This document shows positions 34,601 through 45,246 of a stretch of DNA of 64,000 nucleotides, one piece after another. Both the position numbers and the translations under genes were made by a program. Source of the stretch: Hansfordia pulvinata. Taxonomy: Eukaryota > Ascomycota > Sordariomycetes > Xylariales. Where the stretch lies: assembly GCA_006538405.1 (NCBI GenBank), contig BJKQ01000012.1, forward strand, positions 1,089,001-1,153,000, written 5' to 3'. The stretch's first letter is position 1. Each line of letters starts with the position of its first letter. A model generated the notes under the pieces. The model did no database searches. It had not been told where the DNA came from and saw only the letters and a list, made by a program, of their open reading frames with translations.

Positions 34601-36671
34601 ATCGTCGTACCCGCCATTAATATGCGAGAGTTGCTAACGCAAGGAATTTTCCTGTTTTCCTCGTAGAATGGCTCACGTAAGTGTGTGAGTATTTGCAGGT
34701 GTCGAGTCGAAGGGTAGGTAGGTAGGCACGCACGGGGTGTCCATCGGAGGCGGAAGGTTGCGCGGCGATGGAGGGTCCAGTACCGGATCTGGGATTCGCG
34801 AATCGGTTCGGTCAGTCACCGACCTGGTCAGTCTCCAGGATCCCGCCCGCACGGGTGGCAAATGTGCTGGGGCCTCTCACTGTCTGTGTGCCGGGGCACG
34901 CGCATGTCACCCTTCTCTTGGCATCCAGGGCGTGGCGACTCTCCTTGGAGAACTAACGTAGCGTGCTCTCTGTTGGACTCTGGCTCGCTTGCGCAGGGGT
35001 TCTATGAAACGCCCGAGTTGGAGGAGGGGTCCGGTGGCTTTTTCTTCTCTCTTGTTATTTTTTTTTCTTTTGGCGCCGTTCGTCATATTGCTGCGGAGGA
35101 TGGGTCGAGTGAAATGCCGCATTTCACCCCTCCCTCTCTCGCTCGTCTGCCACGCTGATGGCGACCGAGATAACAACTGGCCGAGGGGCCGGTGATTGGT
35201 GTTTGCCACGTGAGGGGAGTTGCTCAAAGATAGGACGGTCAGTTCGGCCGGCATTCGGAGAGGGATGATGACAGTCGGAGAGGGAGGATGGCAGACAAAA
35301 CACATCAGGCGTTCAGGTCTGGGTTTCCTCTGGGAGGGGGAGACCAACGGGCGGCGAGTCGGGGTTGTGGACAGGACAGCGTAGCGCGCGCCGGTGAGGT
35401 CCTGTCTGGCAGACAGAGGTATCGTTGTCTTCGATTGCGACTCTCCTCCAAGGCCATATCGAGCCTCGTTCGTGCCTTTAAGTGGTTTGCGCCTGGAGAC
35501 ACGAGCCTTTACCGACGTAGATGGGGCCAAAGAAGAGGAACATGGATGAACTCGAGACATGAGCACACAAGATCTGTGACGTGCTTGCAGCGGGGGCTGT
35601 GGCGGCTTTAGCCATCTCCAATGTCGCTCCAGTCTGCTCGATGCTCGGCATGGATACAACGCCCTCGATAGAAGAGTCCAGAATGTTGTTGTACTCGTAC
35701 TTGCCAGTAGGCAGTCAATGATACGTAACATCTTTTCATTTCATGTCCTGCCACGACCCTGGAGTGTGCGTGTTGCGCCGGTTGTTGCCGTGCTGGTCAA
35801 GCCCTGAGGAAGCTGAGGCCGGAAACGCAATCGCAGACCGCCCCCACAGTCCAGGTGTCGGTTATATGAGACCTGGGCTGATGGAGATCAGTCCTTGATT
35901 GAATGGTCACCCAAGGCCATCTCCCGACGGATGTAGGTGTATTACTTTCTGATAGAAGTCGGATTTCTGTTGGGGCTAAGTAGCTCAACCGTCCGTTTCC
36001 CAGATCGTACCATGGTCGCCATGCGAAATGTCCAATATTGCATATGGAGCGGCTTGAGTCTCCTTCTCTGTTCAAGATGTCAACAAAGTGATAATCATAC
36101 TCGGCCAATTAAAGACTGTCAATTCTTCATGAAGTCTGAAAACCAGGAGCGTGACTCGGAGAGCGGCAACTTGTTTTTTCTGAGTTGCCTAAGCGGGAGG
36201 AATCGGCTCGATGAGCTGACATGACTCTAATAGTCGCCGTTTAGCCAATGATCAGGAATGCATCGATGATGCTGGGCTTCCATCTGAGAACTTCAAGTAG
36301 CTGCAATCGCTGGTCATATAGCAAATGTACACGTAGTCTATACCAGGTCCTGATTAAGACAGAATATTGGAGTACACACCAAAAGTTGCTCCGCATCCTG
36401 AGAACAGTTGGCGTCCCAGTATTATAATATAATATCTATAGTCGTAACTTCATCTACCGCAAATAAACCACAGCCGGGACCAGAAGCAGTCACCTCAAAG
36501 CTACCACTCAACTCCTAGCTGTATCTGATGTCACAAGCACGGCGCAAGAAGGGGTATGTACCGACGCCATGAAAATGCACCCCAAAGATCTCCACGCAAG
36601 ACGCCCCGTGACCCTTCTTGGTCGCACACCTCAAGAGATGGCCACTCAAACAGTCATGAAAAGTTGAAAAT
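28622..36671. other. Gene-poor 8 kb region with many dispersed octamers
   Basis: No gene can be supported. Frames of 180-275 codons (30705-31418, 33313-34044, 33998-34564, minus 34907-35731) have random-like composition and mutually overlapping rivals. Exact octamers lie at 30632, 30650, 30737, 30743, 31519, 33215, 34036, 34157 and 35692. The right-hand 1 kb (about 35.8-36.7 kb) is visibly more AT-rich. The left end must hold the NRPS-like promoter. No terminal repeats, transposase or reverse transcriptase were seen. Confidence 0.55.
30737..30750. repeat. 14-bp perfect palindrome of the dispersed octamer
   Basis: TACTCGTACGAGTA, the same arrangement as at 15359. Two further octamers, in opposite orientations, lie about 100 bp upstream at 30632 and 30650. 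Confidence 0.85.
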
Positions 36672-39497
36672 CTAGGGCCGGTTGAAGCCCTGCTTAGCCT
36701 GCAGCATGGGTTAGTACTGGCCTCCGCAGTGCTCATTCGAGCGAGTCTGACTTACCTTCATCTGTTCTATCCTGGCCTTAAGTTGACTGGTGACCTCGGC
36801 GGCGCGCTTCCAGCTTTCAACACCATTCCCATTGTTGTTGGCGTTGTTATTGCTAGCGGCAGAACCGGCTCTGGTGTCGATCGAGTCATCTGTCGGCGCA
36901 TTACGGAACCCCCTGGCAGGACTGCCCCGCCCACTGGAGCCGCTGCCGTATCGCATATCCGGGCTCAACTTGCTTCGCGCATAAGGATGAGGTGCGTCGC
37001 CATTCTCCTTCTCTTCCGAAAGATTGCTGTTAAAGCTGGCCCTGTTGGGGTGCGACCCAGGTTGAGAGCCACCATCGCGGTATATGCCCATGTCCTCTGG
37101 GGTCGGGCTTGCAACGACTGGACTCGCAACACCTGTGGCCCCAAGCCCCTCAGCCCTACTGAGGGCGCGCTTGAGGCGCTCCAGTTCGCGGCGCAGCCGT
37201 TCGTTAACTTGTTCGGCGGCTTCTGCATCGCTTCGCGCCCGCACAAGCTGCGTCTCCTTTGCCTTGATGCTCAAGACGTCTCGCGTGTGGTCCTCGATCA
37301 GCTGAGCATTCTGATTTTTGAGTTCCTGAATCTCCGATTGCAGCCTGCTCCTGTCGTGACGCGACTCCTCGGCGTTTCTGATCAGCCTGTCATTCGCAGC
37401 GCGCAACTCCTCCAGCTCACTGCGCTCTACAGACGTGAGCCCGCTAACCGGGGCTTCTGCGGCTGGCGCAGGAGCTGGCGCGGGCGCCGTGGCAGGCTTG
37501 GCCAGAGATCGACCCGCCAGGCCCCCACGTCCCAGCCCAATGCGAGGCTTGGGTGGTGGCGAGGCCATCGGTGGCTCGTCCTCTTCGACGGGCGGAGGGG
37601 CTGTGGCTGGGGCTCTCCGCGGTGAAGCGATACCGGGAGGCGCGATGCGCTTCTGTGGTGCCTTCAAACCTGTCAGACCCGGTGGTTTGGGCATGCCAAG
37701 CTTGCTCTTGACTGGGGTCGGCGCTGGAGCCACAGGCGAGGATGGGGCCGCCGCGGCCGGCGCCGCAGCAGCCGCCGGTGCTTTCTTGACCGGAGCTTTC
37801 TTGGTGCCGCCACCAAGGACCTTCTTGGGAGGTGGAGCACGGGCAGCAGGTGCTGGTGCAGGCTTTGGCTTGTCCTTGGCCTTAACCTCGACTTTGTCGA
37901 AGTACTCCTTGATCTTGGCCTGCCGTATGTCGTCAAGCCCGTCCAGGTGGGCTTTCATGGCGCGTTCGCCAACAATCTTCATCATTGTACCCAAGACTTC
38001 GGCACCTCCAGATCTCAAGACCTCACTGGACTCTGCGAGGAGCTTCTTACCTGCCTCGACGATGCTGGTAATCTCTGGCTTGCTGGGAACGGTGCGAGTT
38101 GTCTGAAGACATCTGGCAAGAAATTTCATCGTGTTCTCCTTGACTTGAGGGTTTTTGTGGACGAGGAAAGCAAGTATGTCCTCGAGGCAGTCAGTCAGGC
38201 TGGTGGCGATGAAAACTTGGTCCAGGGCAGCACCGAGAGCGTCAGATACAGACTGCTTCTTCTCCTTCAGACGTTCCATGATTGGGGCTTGGATGACACT
38301 CCGGTAGCGGGCGTAGGCCTTGCGAAGGCCCTTGGCGAGAACCTCGATACACTGAGCAGCTTGAGTGACGACAGCGACGTTAGCGTCTTTCATGGACTTG
38401 GCTAGACCACGGTTGATCTCGCCAAAGTCACCATCCTTGATCCTGGGAACATCGAGCAAGGCGTACAGAGCTTCAAGGGCCTCCTTTCTGTCCTTCCACT
38501 TGGATGACCCCAGCTTGTCGTGAAAGTCCGATGGAAGTTTAGACAGGACGTCTTGAGGTTCTGCCAGATCAAAAGCATCGACCTCGGCAGGCTCATCAGC
38601 ACCATCATCGCCTTCGGCTGCTTCATCCTCTTCGCCAGGGGGTGGAGCGCGGGCCAGAGCCTCTTGCTGGGATCTCAGCAGACGCTCTTGCTTGGCAGGG
38701 CCCTCGGCCTTGACCTTCTCGAACTGGGCTTCAAGGTCTGACTGCTGAGTAGGCTTGAGATCGCCCCAGAACATGGGTTTCATGGCTTCACGAAGCCAGC
38801 GGTAGAGCTCGACAGCCAGATTGGTGGCTTCAGCACGGACATTCTTGTCGGCATGACCAAAGACTTTGGGTAGGACCTTGAGAACGGGCTTAGGATCGAC
38901 AATCTTGACGCCGTAGTTGTGGAAAATGGTTGTAAGGGCGGCCAGAGCAGCAGCGACGACCTTGGGCTGCTTGGCGGAGAGTGCGGGCAGGATGTCCTCG
39001 ATGATGGGGGCGGCGGAGTCGATTTCGATAAGTAGCAGCAGGGCCTCAAGCGAGTTGGCCTTGGTGGCGGGTCTTGTGGAAACAAGACCTTTCTCGCAAA
39101 TGGGAGCTACGACGTGACCGCGCGAGCGTACGCACTGGTCACGACCGCCAAACTTGAGAAATGCACAGAAAGCGGCCGTGCCATCGGCCTGGGCGGCGAC
39201 ATTGGAGTCTGCAACGGCACCCTTCCACAGGCTGGAGTCCTGTATGAAAGGGCGGAAGACGGGGGCGTGCTCGTCGGGAGTCTTTTCGAATAGTTGGGCA
39301 GCCTCTTCGTACGCTTGCTTACGCGCTTTCCAGTTCTATGAATCGCGAACGTCAGCCCAGAAAAGACAAGGGGGGCCGGGCAGCCGGCACGATAACCCAA
39401 CGCCTGGGACCGACATGAGACAGCGGGCGATGTGACATACCTTGTGGACCCATTTGTCCGTTAATGATAGAGAGCTGAAATCGGGCTCTTCCGCCAT
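36672..39497 (-). CDS. XMAP215/Stu2/Alp14-type TOG-domain microtubule polymerase (three exons)
   Basis: Exon 1 (39497-39441) MAEEPDFSSLSLTDKWVHK; exon 2 (39335-36756) 860 codons without a stop; exon 3 (36698-36672) ends AKQGFNRP. Total 887 aa. Two TOG arrays of HEAT repeats occupy about residues 15-245 and 285-510 (NWKARKQAYEEAAQLFEKT; SSKWKDRKEALEALYALL). A Lys/Pro/Ala-rich basic linker (KKVLGGGTKKAPVKKAP) and a coiled coil (ELEELRAANDRLIRNAEE; LRRELERLKRALSRAE) follow. This is the yeast Stu2/fission-yeast Alp14 layout: two TOGs plus a dimerising coiled coil. It binds tubulin, promotes plus-end growth and acts at spindle poles and kinetochores. All splice sites are canonical. Confidence 0.94.
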
Positions 39498-42400
39498 ATT
39501 GGTGGCGGTCGTGGATGGTGTCTCTGAAGGCTGCGAGGATGTGCAAGAGCCGTGATTTTGGCGTGATCCAAGGGGACGGAAGTCGGGCGCAGAGACGGCG
39601 CGGTCGGCGGTTCTTCTCTCGGGACGGAGAGCGGCAGCTATTTTGATGGTCAGCGAGCGAAGCGACAAACTCTTGAGCCGGCGACGGCGCATGGCGAAAC
39701 GGAGAGGTGGTGGTGGTTGGGGGGATGCTTCGGCAGGGGTCAAGAGGTCGGCAGTGAAGTCGCATAGCGCCTGTGGCAGGTCTGTGGGCACACGGCGCGG
39801 TGCAGAGGGGCAACAAAGAGTAGCCCTCGAGACAAGCGGAAGCAGCCCCCTCGGAAGGGACAAACGAGCTGGTTTGGAAGGGGCAGGAGATGGCGGGGAA
39901 GTGCGCTTCGAAACAGCAGGACCAAAACGCTGGGCGACAGCGGGGTGTCCTCATGACGACGAGACGTAAGAGACGGCGCCTAAAAGACAAAGGGGACATA
40001 CCGAGGTTCTCGCCCGCAGCGACAGCGAGACGACAAGAGCGCTCGTCTTATTTGTGGTAGGACTGGCACCGTATGACTCTACGTAGGCACCGGCGAAACG
40101 CAGCTTGTTTACCAGAAAGATTGACTGGGGAATGCTGATTGGGCGGGTAGCCACGGTGGCTGCTTGTATGCTGCGTTTGTATGACCGATGCGGCACGGCG
40201 TCGGAGCAAAAGCTGGAGGTCTCGTCGGAGCAAGGAGGGTGGAAATGGCGGTCAGTGGGCACAGCACTTTCGTCTTTGGAGGGGTGTTGAGCCAAGATCG
40301 AGTTGGTGATGGTGGCGGCGAGGGAGGGAGCAAGAATCGGGGGCGACCAGGCGAGGCGTGTTTCCAAGGCAGCAACGTAGTCGACCGAAGAAAAGCACGT
40401 CGTTCACTGGTGTAGTTCGGGTAGTAGCCAGCTGGTGCGCGTTGGGCTTGAATTAGGAGAGAGGTGAGGTTGGTGGTTCGAGTGAGTACGGAGTCCGTGG
40501 AAAAAAAGGAAGTCTTCGAATTGCAGTTGGAGGTGAGCGGGACATGGCCCAACCAAGTACATATACCTGCTCGAACCTGCACTGTCCGGCTACATCCCGA
40601 GGTACCCCCAATGGCGCGGGGCCTAGCGCGGCAGAAAGTATCTCCAGTGGACGTGGACGTGTAAACAAACCTTCTGTTACCTTAACAAGAAGAGGCGTCT
40701 CGACTCCATTCAAGTTCGTCTGTGGTCTCGTGCCGATCCAGTCAAAGCAAGGCGAGCCTGCTCCAATGGCGCGGCACTGGGTTTGGGTTAATGCGGAGAA
40801 ACCCAAGACTGGACGCGCCCTACGAGTACGTGAACCATGAAGCGCATGTCCCTGTTGGACGAACTGCCGCCATCCCTTGTCCTTGCACGGGTGCAGTCCG
40901 ACGAGATATGAAATTGGTTTGGTAGCGATAATTTGATCCCTTCTCCTGCGCATTGTGGTCCTCCTCGGACGATATATGCGGTCTTCCCAGCACGAGCTTA
41001 TGTTGCTCGGCGTCGTCTAAGCAGCCAGCCGAGGGACCATGAAGAGCGGCTGAGTGATGATGTCGATTTGTTTACTTCATGTGCAGGTACCGGTACCATG
41101 CGACGAACTCTAGGGGAGCTGTGGGGGTCGAAGGCGCTGCTGGGCGGCCGGCAGGGGTCGACCCCTCAGGTTGGGCGTCATTGGATCGCGTCGAGCGGGC
41201 AACGGAGTCGACTGACAGCTCAGGTAGAGGTGGTCCCGTAGCCCAAGGCCGGCACCCGTTCGCCCAGTCCATATATCAAACCGCCTGCTATCACAGTGAA
41301 ATCACGCGCCAGCCAAGACTGTAATTGTTGCCTCAAGCCTATCATTCTGTCAAGGATTCTCAGCAGGAAAAAGCATGTCGGGCTCGAGTTATCTTTCCTG
41401 GAGAGAAACTATTGGCACGTTTCTCACAGAGTGATTGCCACGCACAGCCCGTTCGGACGCATGAATGGGATGACGGAACCTTGACATGGATTCGGATTTG
41501 CTTGGAGACCATACTCCGGGTACCGGAAACATCGCAAGTCGTCTATTGAACATGTGAACAGCCCAGCAGTCCACAGACACCCTATTGGCTTGTCCAATGA
41601 CATTATGTTCTCGGCGCGAAAAACAAGTCGCTCTCATTCTCCCTGAATATAGAGATCATAGACCACGTTTGACTTTGGCTTCGGGCGCCAGTGATGTGTA
41701 TGTAGTATGCCCTGGGCAGAGCAGCTACCAGGACCTCATGCACCCGGGACATTATGGGGGACTTCCAAGTTCAGGTTCTACATTAAAAAACCAGACCCAA
41801 GCCTGACAGCCCTGGGTTTCGCGGTCACAGAGGTCAGACGGGAGTTGCTCGTCGCATGGAAGGGAACATACGTGGGCATTTCTCCTCGTACCTGACTCTA
41901 TGTATGCGTTGGTCGTGTTCGCGGGACATTTTAGGAGGTACTCCGTACATTTTAGCCGAAACCTCCTTCACCCAGGCAAATCCAATGCAAGATGCACCTC
42001 GTCGTCGGTACCGGTACTCCCATGCCAGATGTACTCCGGTACCCTCCCTACTTACAACCAACGCTGCCCACCCCGTCCGCACCCTTGTACCCGACATCCA
42101 TGGATCCCGTCCATCGTCAATTAACGTCGACACTTACTCGCACCTACAAGCCCGCTTCCCTCAATCAGCATATCTGGCCACCGCACTCAATCTCGTAACC
42201 TACCCACCATCACCAACTCCGCCTCCGCCACCTACTGCCGTCGCATTGCACTCACGCTCCTGTGCTGCTCCCGTTCCTTGCCGCCAACCTCAGTGTTCAC
42301 GTCCCGTTGTGTCGTGGCTGACCGCCACAACCAAACGCCAACCCGACAAGAAGCCGGGCGACCCCTCCCGAGCTCCGTCTCTCGCCTTGGCCCCCCAGCA

Positions 42401-42570
42401 CCACTGCGATCGCCTCAGAAGCACCTTTGGCGCGTTTCTGCTCTCGTCGTCCACCTCTCCGCCGACTCTCTTCCACTTCCTGTCCTCGCCCCCCCTCCGC
42501 CCGCATTGCCGGCCCGGGCCTGGCCCGCCCATGACCTCCCCTCCCCTGGCTGATCTGACCTCCACCCACC
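39498..42570. other. Intergenic between divergent Stu2-type and LIS1 genes
   Basis: About 3.1 kb with no supported gene; it should contain both promoters. One octamer lies at 40821. From about 42180 to 42570 the sequence is strongly CT/CA-rich, as expected of a long fungal 5' leader upstream of the LIS1 ATG. Minus-strand frames at 39352-40953 have low-complexity composition and no domain. Confidence 0.5.
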
Positions 42571-44062
42571 ATGAGTCAAATCCTCACCCCTCGCCAGGCC
42601 GAGGAACTGTGAGTCTAGCGTCTCTATTCCGTGGCTGCGACTACCCTGTCTGACCCTGCGCAGCCACAAAGCTATCATAGCCTACCTGTCCTCCAATAAT
42701 CTCCCCAACACGGCCAACGCACTGCGCGAAGAACTCAACCTAGGCGACACGTTTGACGAGGCCACGTCCAAGAAGTATGAGGGCCTGCTGGAAAAGAAAT
42801 GGACCAGTGTCGTCCGGCTACAGAAAAAGGTCAGTGTCTCTTACGGTGCCCAACTCACGCTTCCCGGGCTGACTCCATCCTAGATCATGGACCTTGAATC
42901 CAAAAACACTACCCTCCAGTCCGAGATAGATAATGCCACCCCAACATCGCTCTCCCGCAAAAACCAAGATCCCGCGAGCTGGCTCCCGAGATCCCCCGCG
43001 CGTCACACCCTCCAGTCCCATCGGGAGCCAGTCACCTGCGTTGCCTTCCACCCCGTCTTCTCCTCCTTGGCCTCCGGCTCGGAAGACTGTACCATCAAGA
43101 TCTGGGATTGGGAGCTCGGCGAGCAAGAGCGCACCATCAAGGGTCATACAAAAGCTGTGCTCGATGTTGATTTCGGCGGGCCCCGCGGCGGCACCCTCTT
43201 GGCATCGTGCTCAAGCGATTTGACGATCAAGCTCTGGGATCCCTCCGACGAGTACAAGAACATCCGCACCCTCCCTGGCCACGACCACAGTGTTAGTGCT
43301 GTTCGCTTCATACCCTCGGGCGCTGCCGGTGCTCCCAGCTCTGGCAATCTGCTTGTCTCTGCTTCCCGCGACAAGACACTGCGCATCTGGGACGTGTCTA
43401 CTGGCTACTGCCTCAAGACCGTACGCGGTCATGCCGACTGGGTCCGCGACGTCTGCCCCTCGCCCGATGGCCGCTTCATCTTGTCGGCCAGCACCGACCA
43501 GACCGCCCGACTGTGGGACGTTTCCTTGAATAACCCCGAGATGAAGTTGACGCTCATCGGACACGAGAATGTCGTTGAGTGCTGCGCGCTTGCGCCGCCA
43601 AGTGCTTACCAACATCTTGCGCCCCTTGCAGGCATCAAGCCGCCACCAGCCTCAAGCGCCGCGGAATTCATGGCCACAGGCTCGCGAGACAAGCAGATTC
43701 GCCTTTGGGACGCCCGTGGCAATTGCATACGCACCCTCGTCGGCCACGACAACTGGGTTCGCGCCCTAGTGTTCCACCCCGGAGGCAAATATCTCCTCAG
43801 TGTTGCGGATGACTACACTCTCCGCTGCTGGGACTTGAGCCAGGAGGGCAGATGTGTCAAAACCATCTCAGACGCGCACGGGCACTTTGTTTCCTGCCTT
43901 CGCTGGGCACCAGGCATCGTGCGCGACTCTCAAGCGAATGGCGAGGCTGGCCAGAACGGCGCCTCGACTAACGGCACTTCCAAGTCAACGGCGGAGGTAC
44001 AGACCCGATGCGTGATCGCGACCGGGAGCGTCGACTTGAAAGTCCGCATATTTGCCAACTGA
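42571..44062 (+). CDS. nudF: LIS1/NudF/Pac1 nuclear migration protein (three exons)
   Basis: Exons 42571-42608, 42664-42829 and 42884-44062 give 460 aa. An N-terminal LisH motif ([20 protein letters not shown]) is split by the first intron. A short coiled coil ([19 protein letters not shown]) follows, then seven WD40 repeats with the usual GH...WD spacing ([69 protein letters not shown]). LIS1 dimerises through LisH and locks cytoplasmic dynein on microtubule plus ends with NudE and dynactin; in hyphae it drives nuclear distribution. All phases agree, and the length is the family norm. Confidence 0.96.
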
Positions 44063-45246
44063 TCGTTGCCCCTGCTCAACATTAGTCACAGAACATCGCA
44101 CCAGCTCGCAATACTGCGTAAATACGTACCAAAACGCCAACCACTGTCTGACCGCTAGCGCTTCACGGTATGGGGGCCTGCCTCGATGTTGAGCCTATCT
44201 CGTCCCAACTGGAGAGGGAGTTCGCGCCCAGTAGCGAACACTTTTGGGCGGCTAGTTGAATCGTTGAGGAGGCGCACCCTGCCTGGAACAGGCAGATTGG
44301 CATGATCCCAAAGGAAAGCCTCATTGGCGTACCCGGGGATTCCGTCAGGCCGAGCTCTGCCTAGACAACGATAGATCGCAAGCCTGGACCCAACTTCGGA
44401 TGTGGTCCAAGCCGCTTGGCGACGGCGACGCAGAAGTAAATACGGAGGATCAGATACCCCTACATAAATCTCAGGCCAAAAGCTCGGGGCGGCAAGCGCT
44501 TGCGCAGGGCATGTGATGCTGCTGCTTGGAGTCCTATGGCCTTCGCGGCCAGGCCAGGGGCCAGCCCAGAGGCAACGACGACCACCTTGAACTAGATTCA
44601 AATACATATTCCCCCTTGCTTGAACCGAGCCTGGGTGGGCCCCGACGGCCATCCCAGACATGATGTGCGACATTGTCCAGGCACCAGCTGGCGCCACCTC
44701 AGCGTGTCGTTTGCAATGTGCACATGTTTCTGGCCAATCCCGCGCTTCAAGGTGATGCCACGCATTGTGATCGTCGGGTTGGGAGAGAAGGGAGCCGGTC
44801 CGGTCATATCTGACCAAGCCGGGGGCGCGGCGACCCCGCATCCGAACCAGGCCGATCAAGGAAGTCGAGAAATTCCGCGTCCGCATCTCGCATGCGAGAC
44901 GGCAGGCTTATTCTATCCGAGTAGCCAGCAGACGTCAGGTTGGAACTTGGCACATGTCTTCTGGGTTTCCCGACCACCACGCTCTTCTCCACCTGACCCC
45001 ACCGTCGTCGGATGGGAGTTGCCTGAGCGTGTTGCCCCAGCGAGATAACACGACAAGACGCAACGACCCGGGGAAAAAAAGGACTTTACTTTCTCATCTT
45101 GCTCTTCCTTTTGCACGCCTTTTATAATTTCCCCTCGCCTATTAAACGCCGTTCAAGTGATGATCCTTGCCCATCAAAGAACACGAATTCCCGCTTGATT
45201 GAGCGAGAGGCGCCGGACCAAGCTGGGAGAACGAAAATCACACACC
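44063..45246. other. Intergenic, promoter of the GH20 gene
   Basis: About 1.2 kb. A minus-strand 243-codon frame (44155-44886) has no domain and is not accepted. TTTATAATTT at 45121-45130 lies about 120 bp before the GH20 ATG and is a reasonable TATA-like element. Confidence 0.45.

Noticed and set aside
30705..35731. Several 180-275 codon frames in the 30-36 kb block
   Set aside because: Mutually overlapping, random-like composition, no domain or plausible splice partners; they contain the dispersed octamer.
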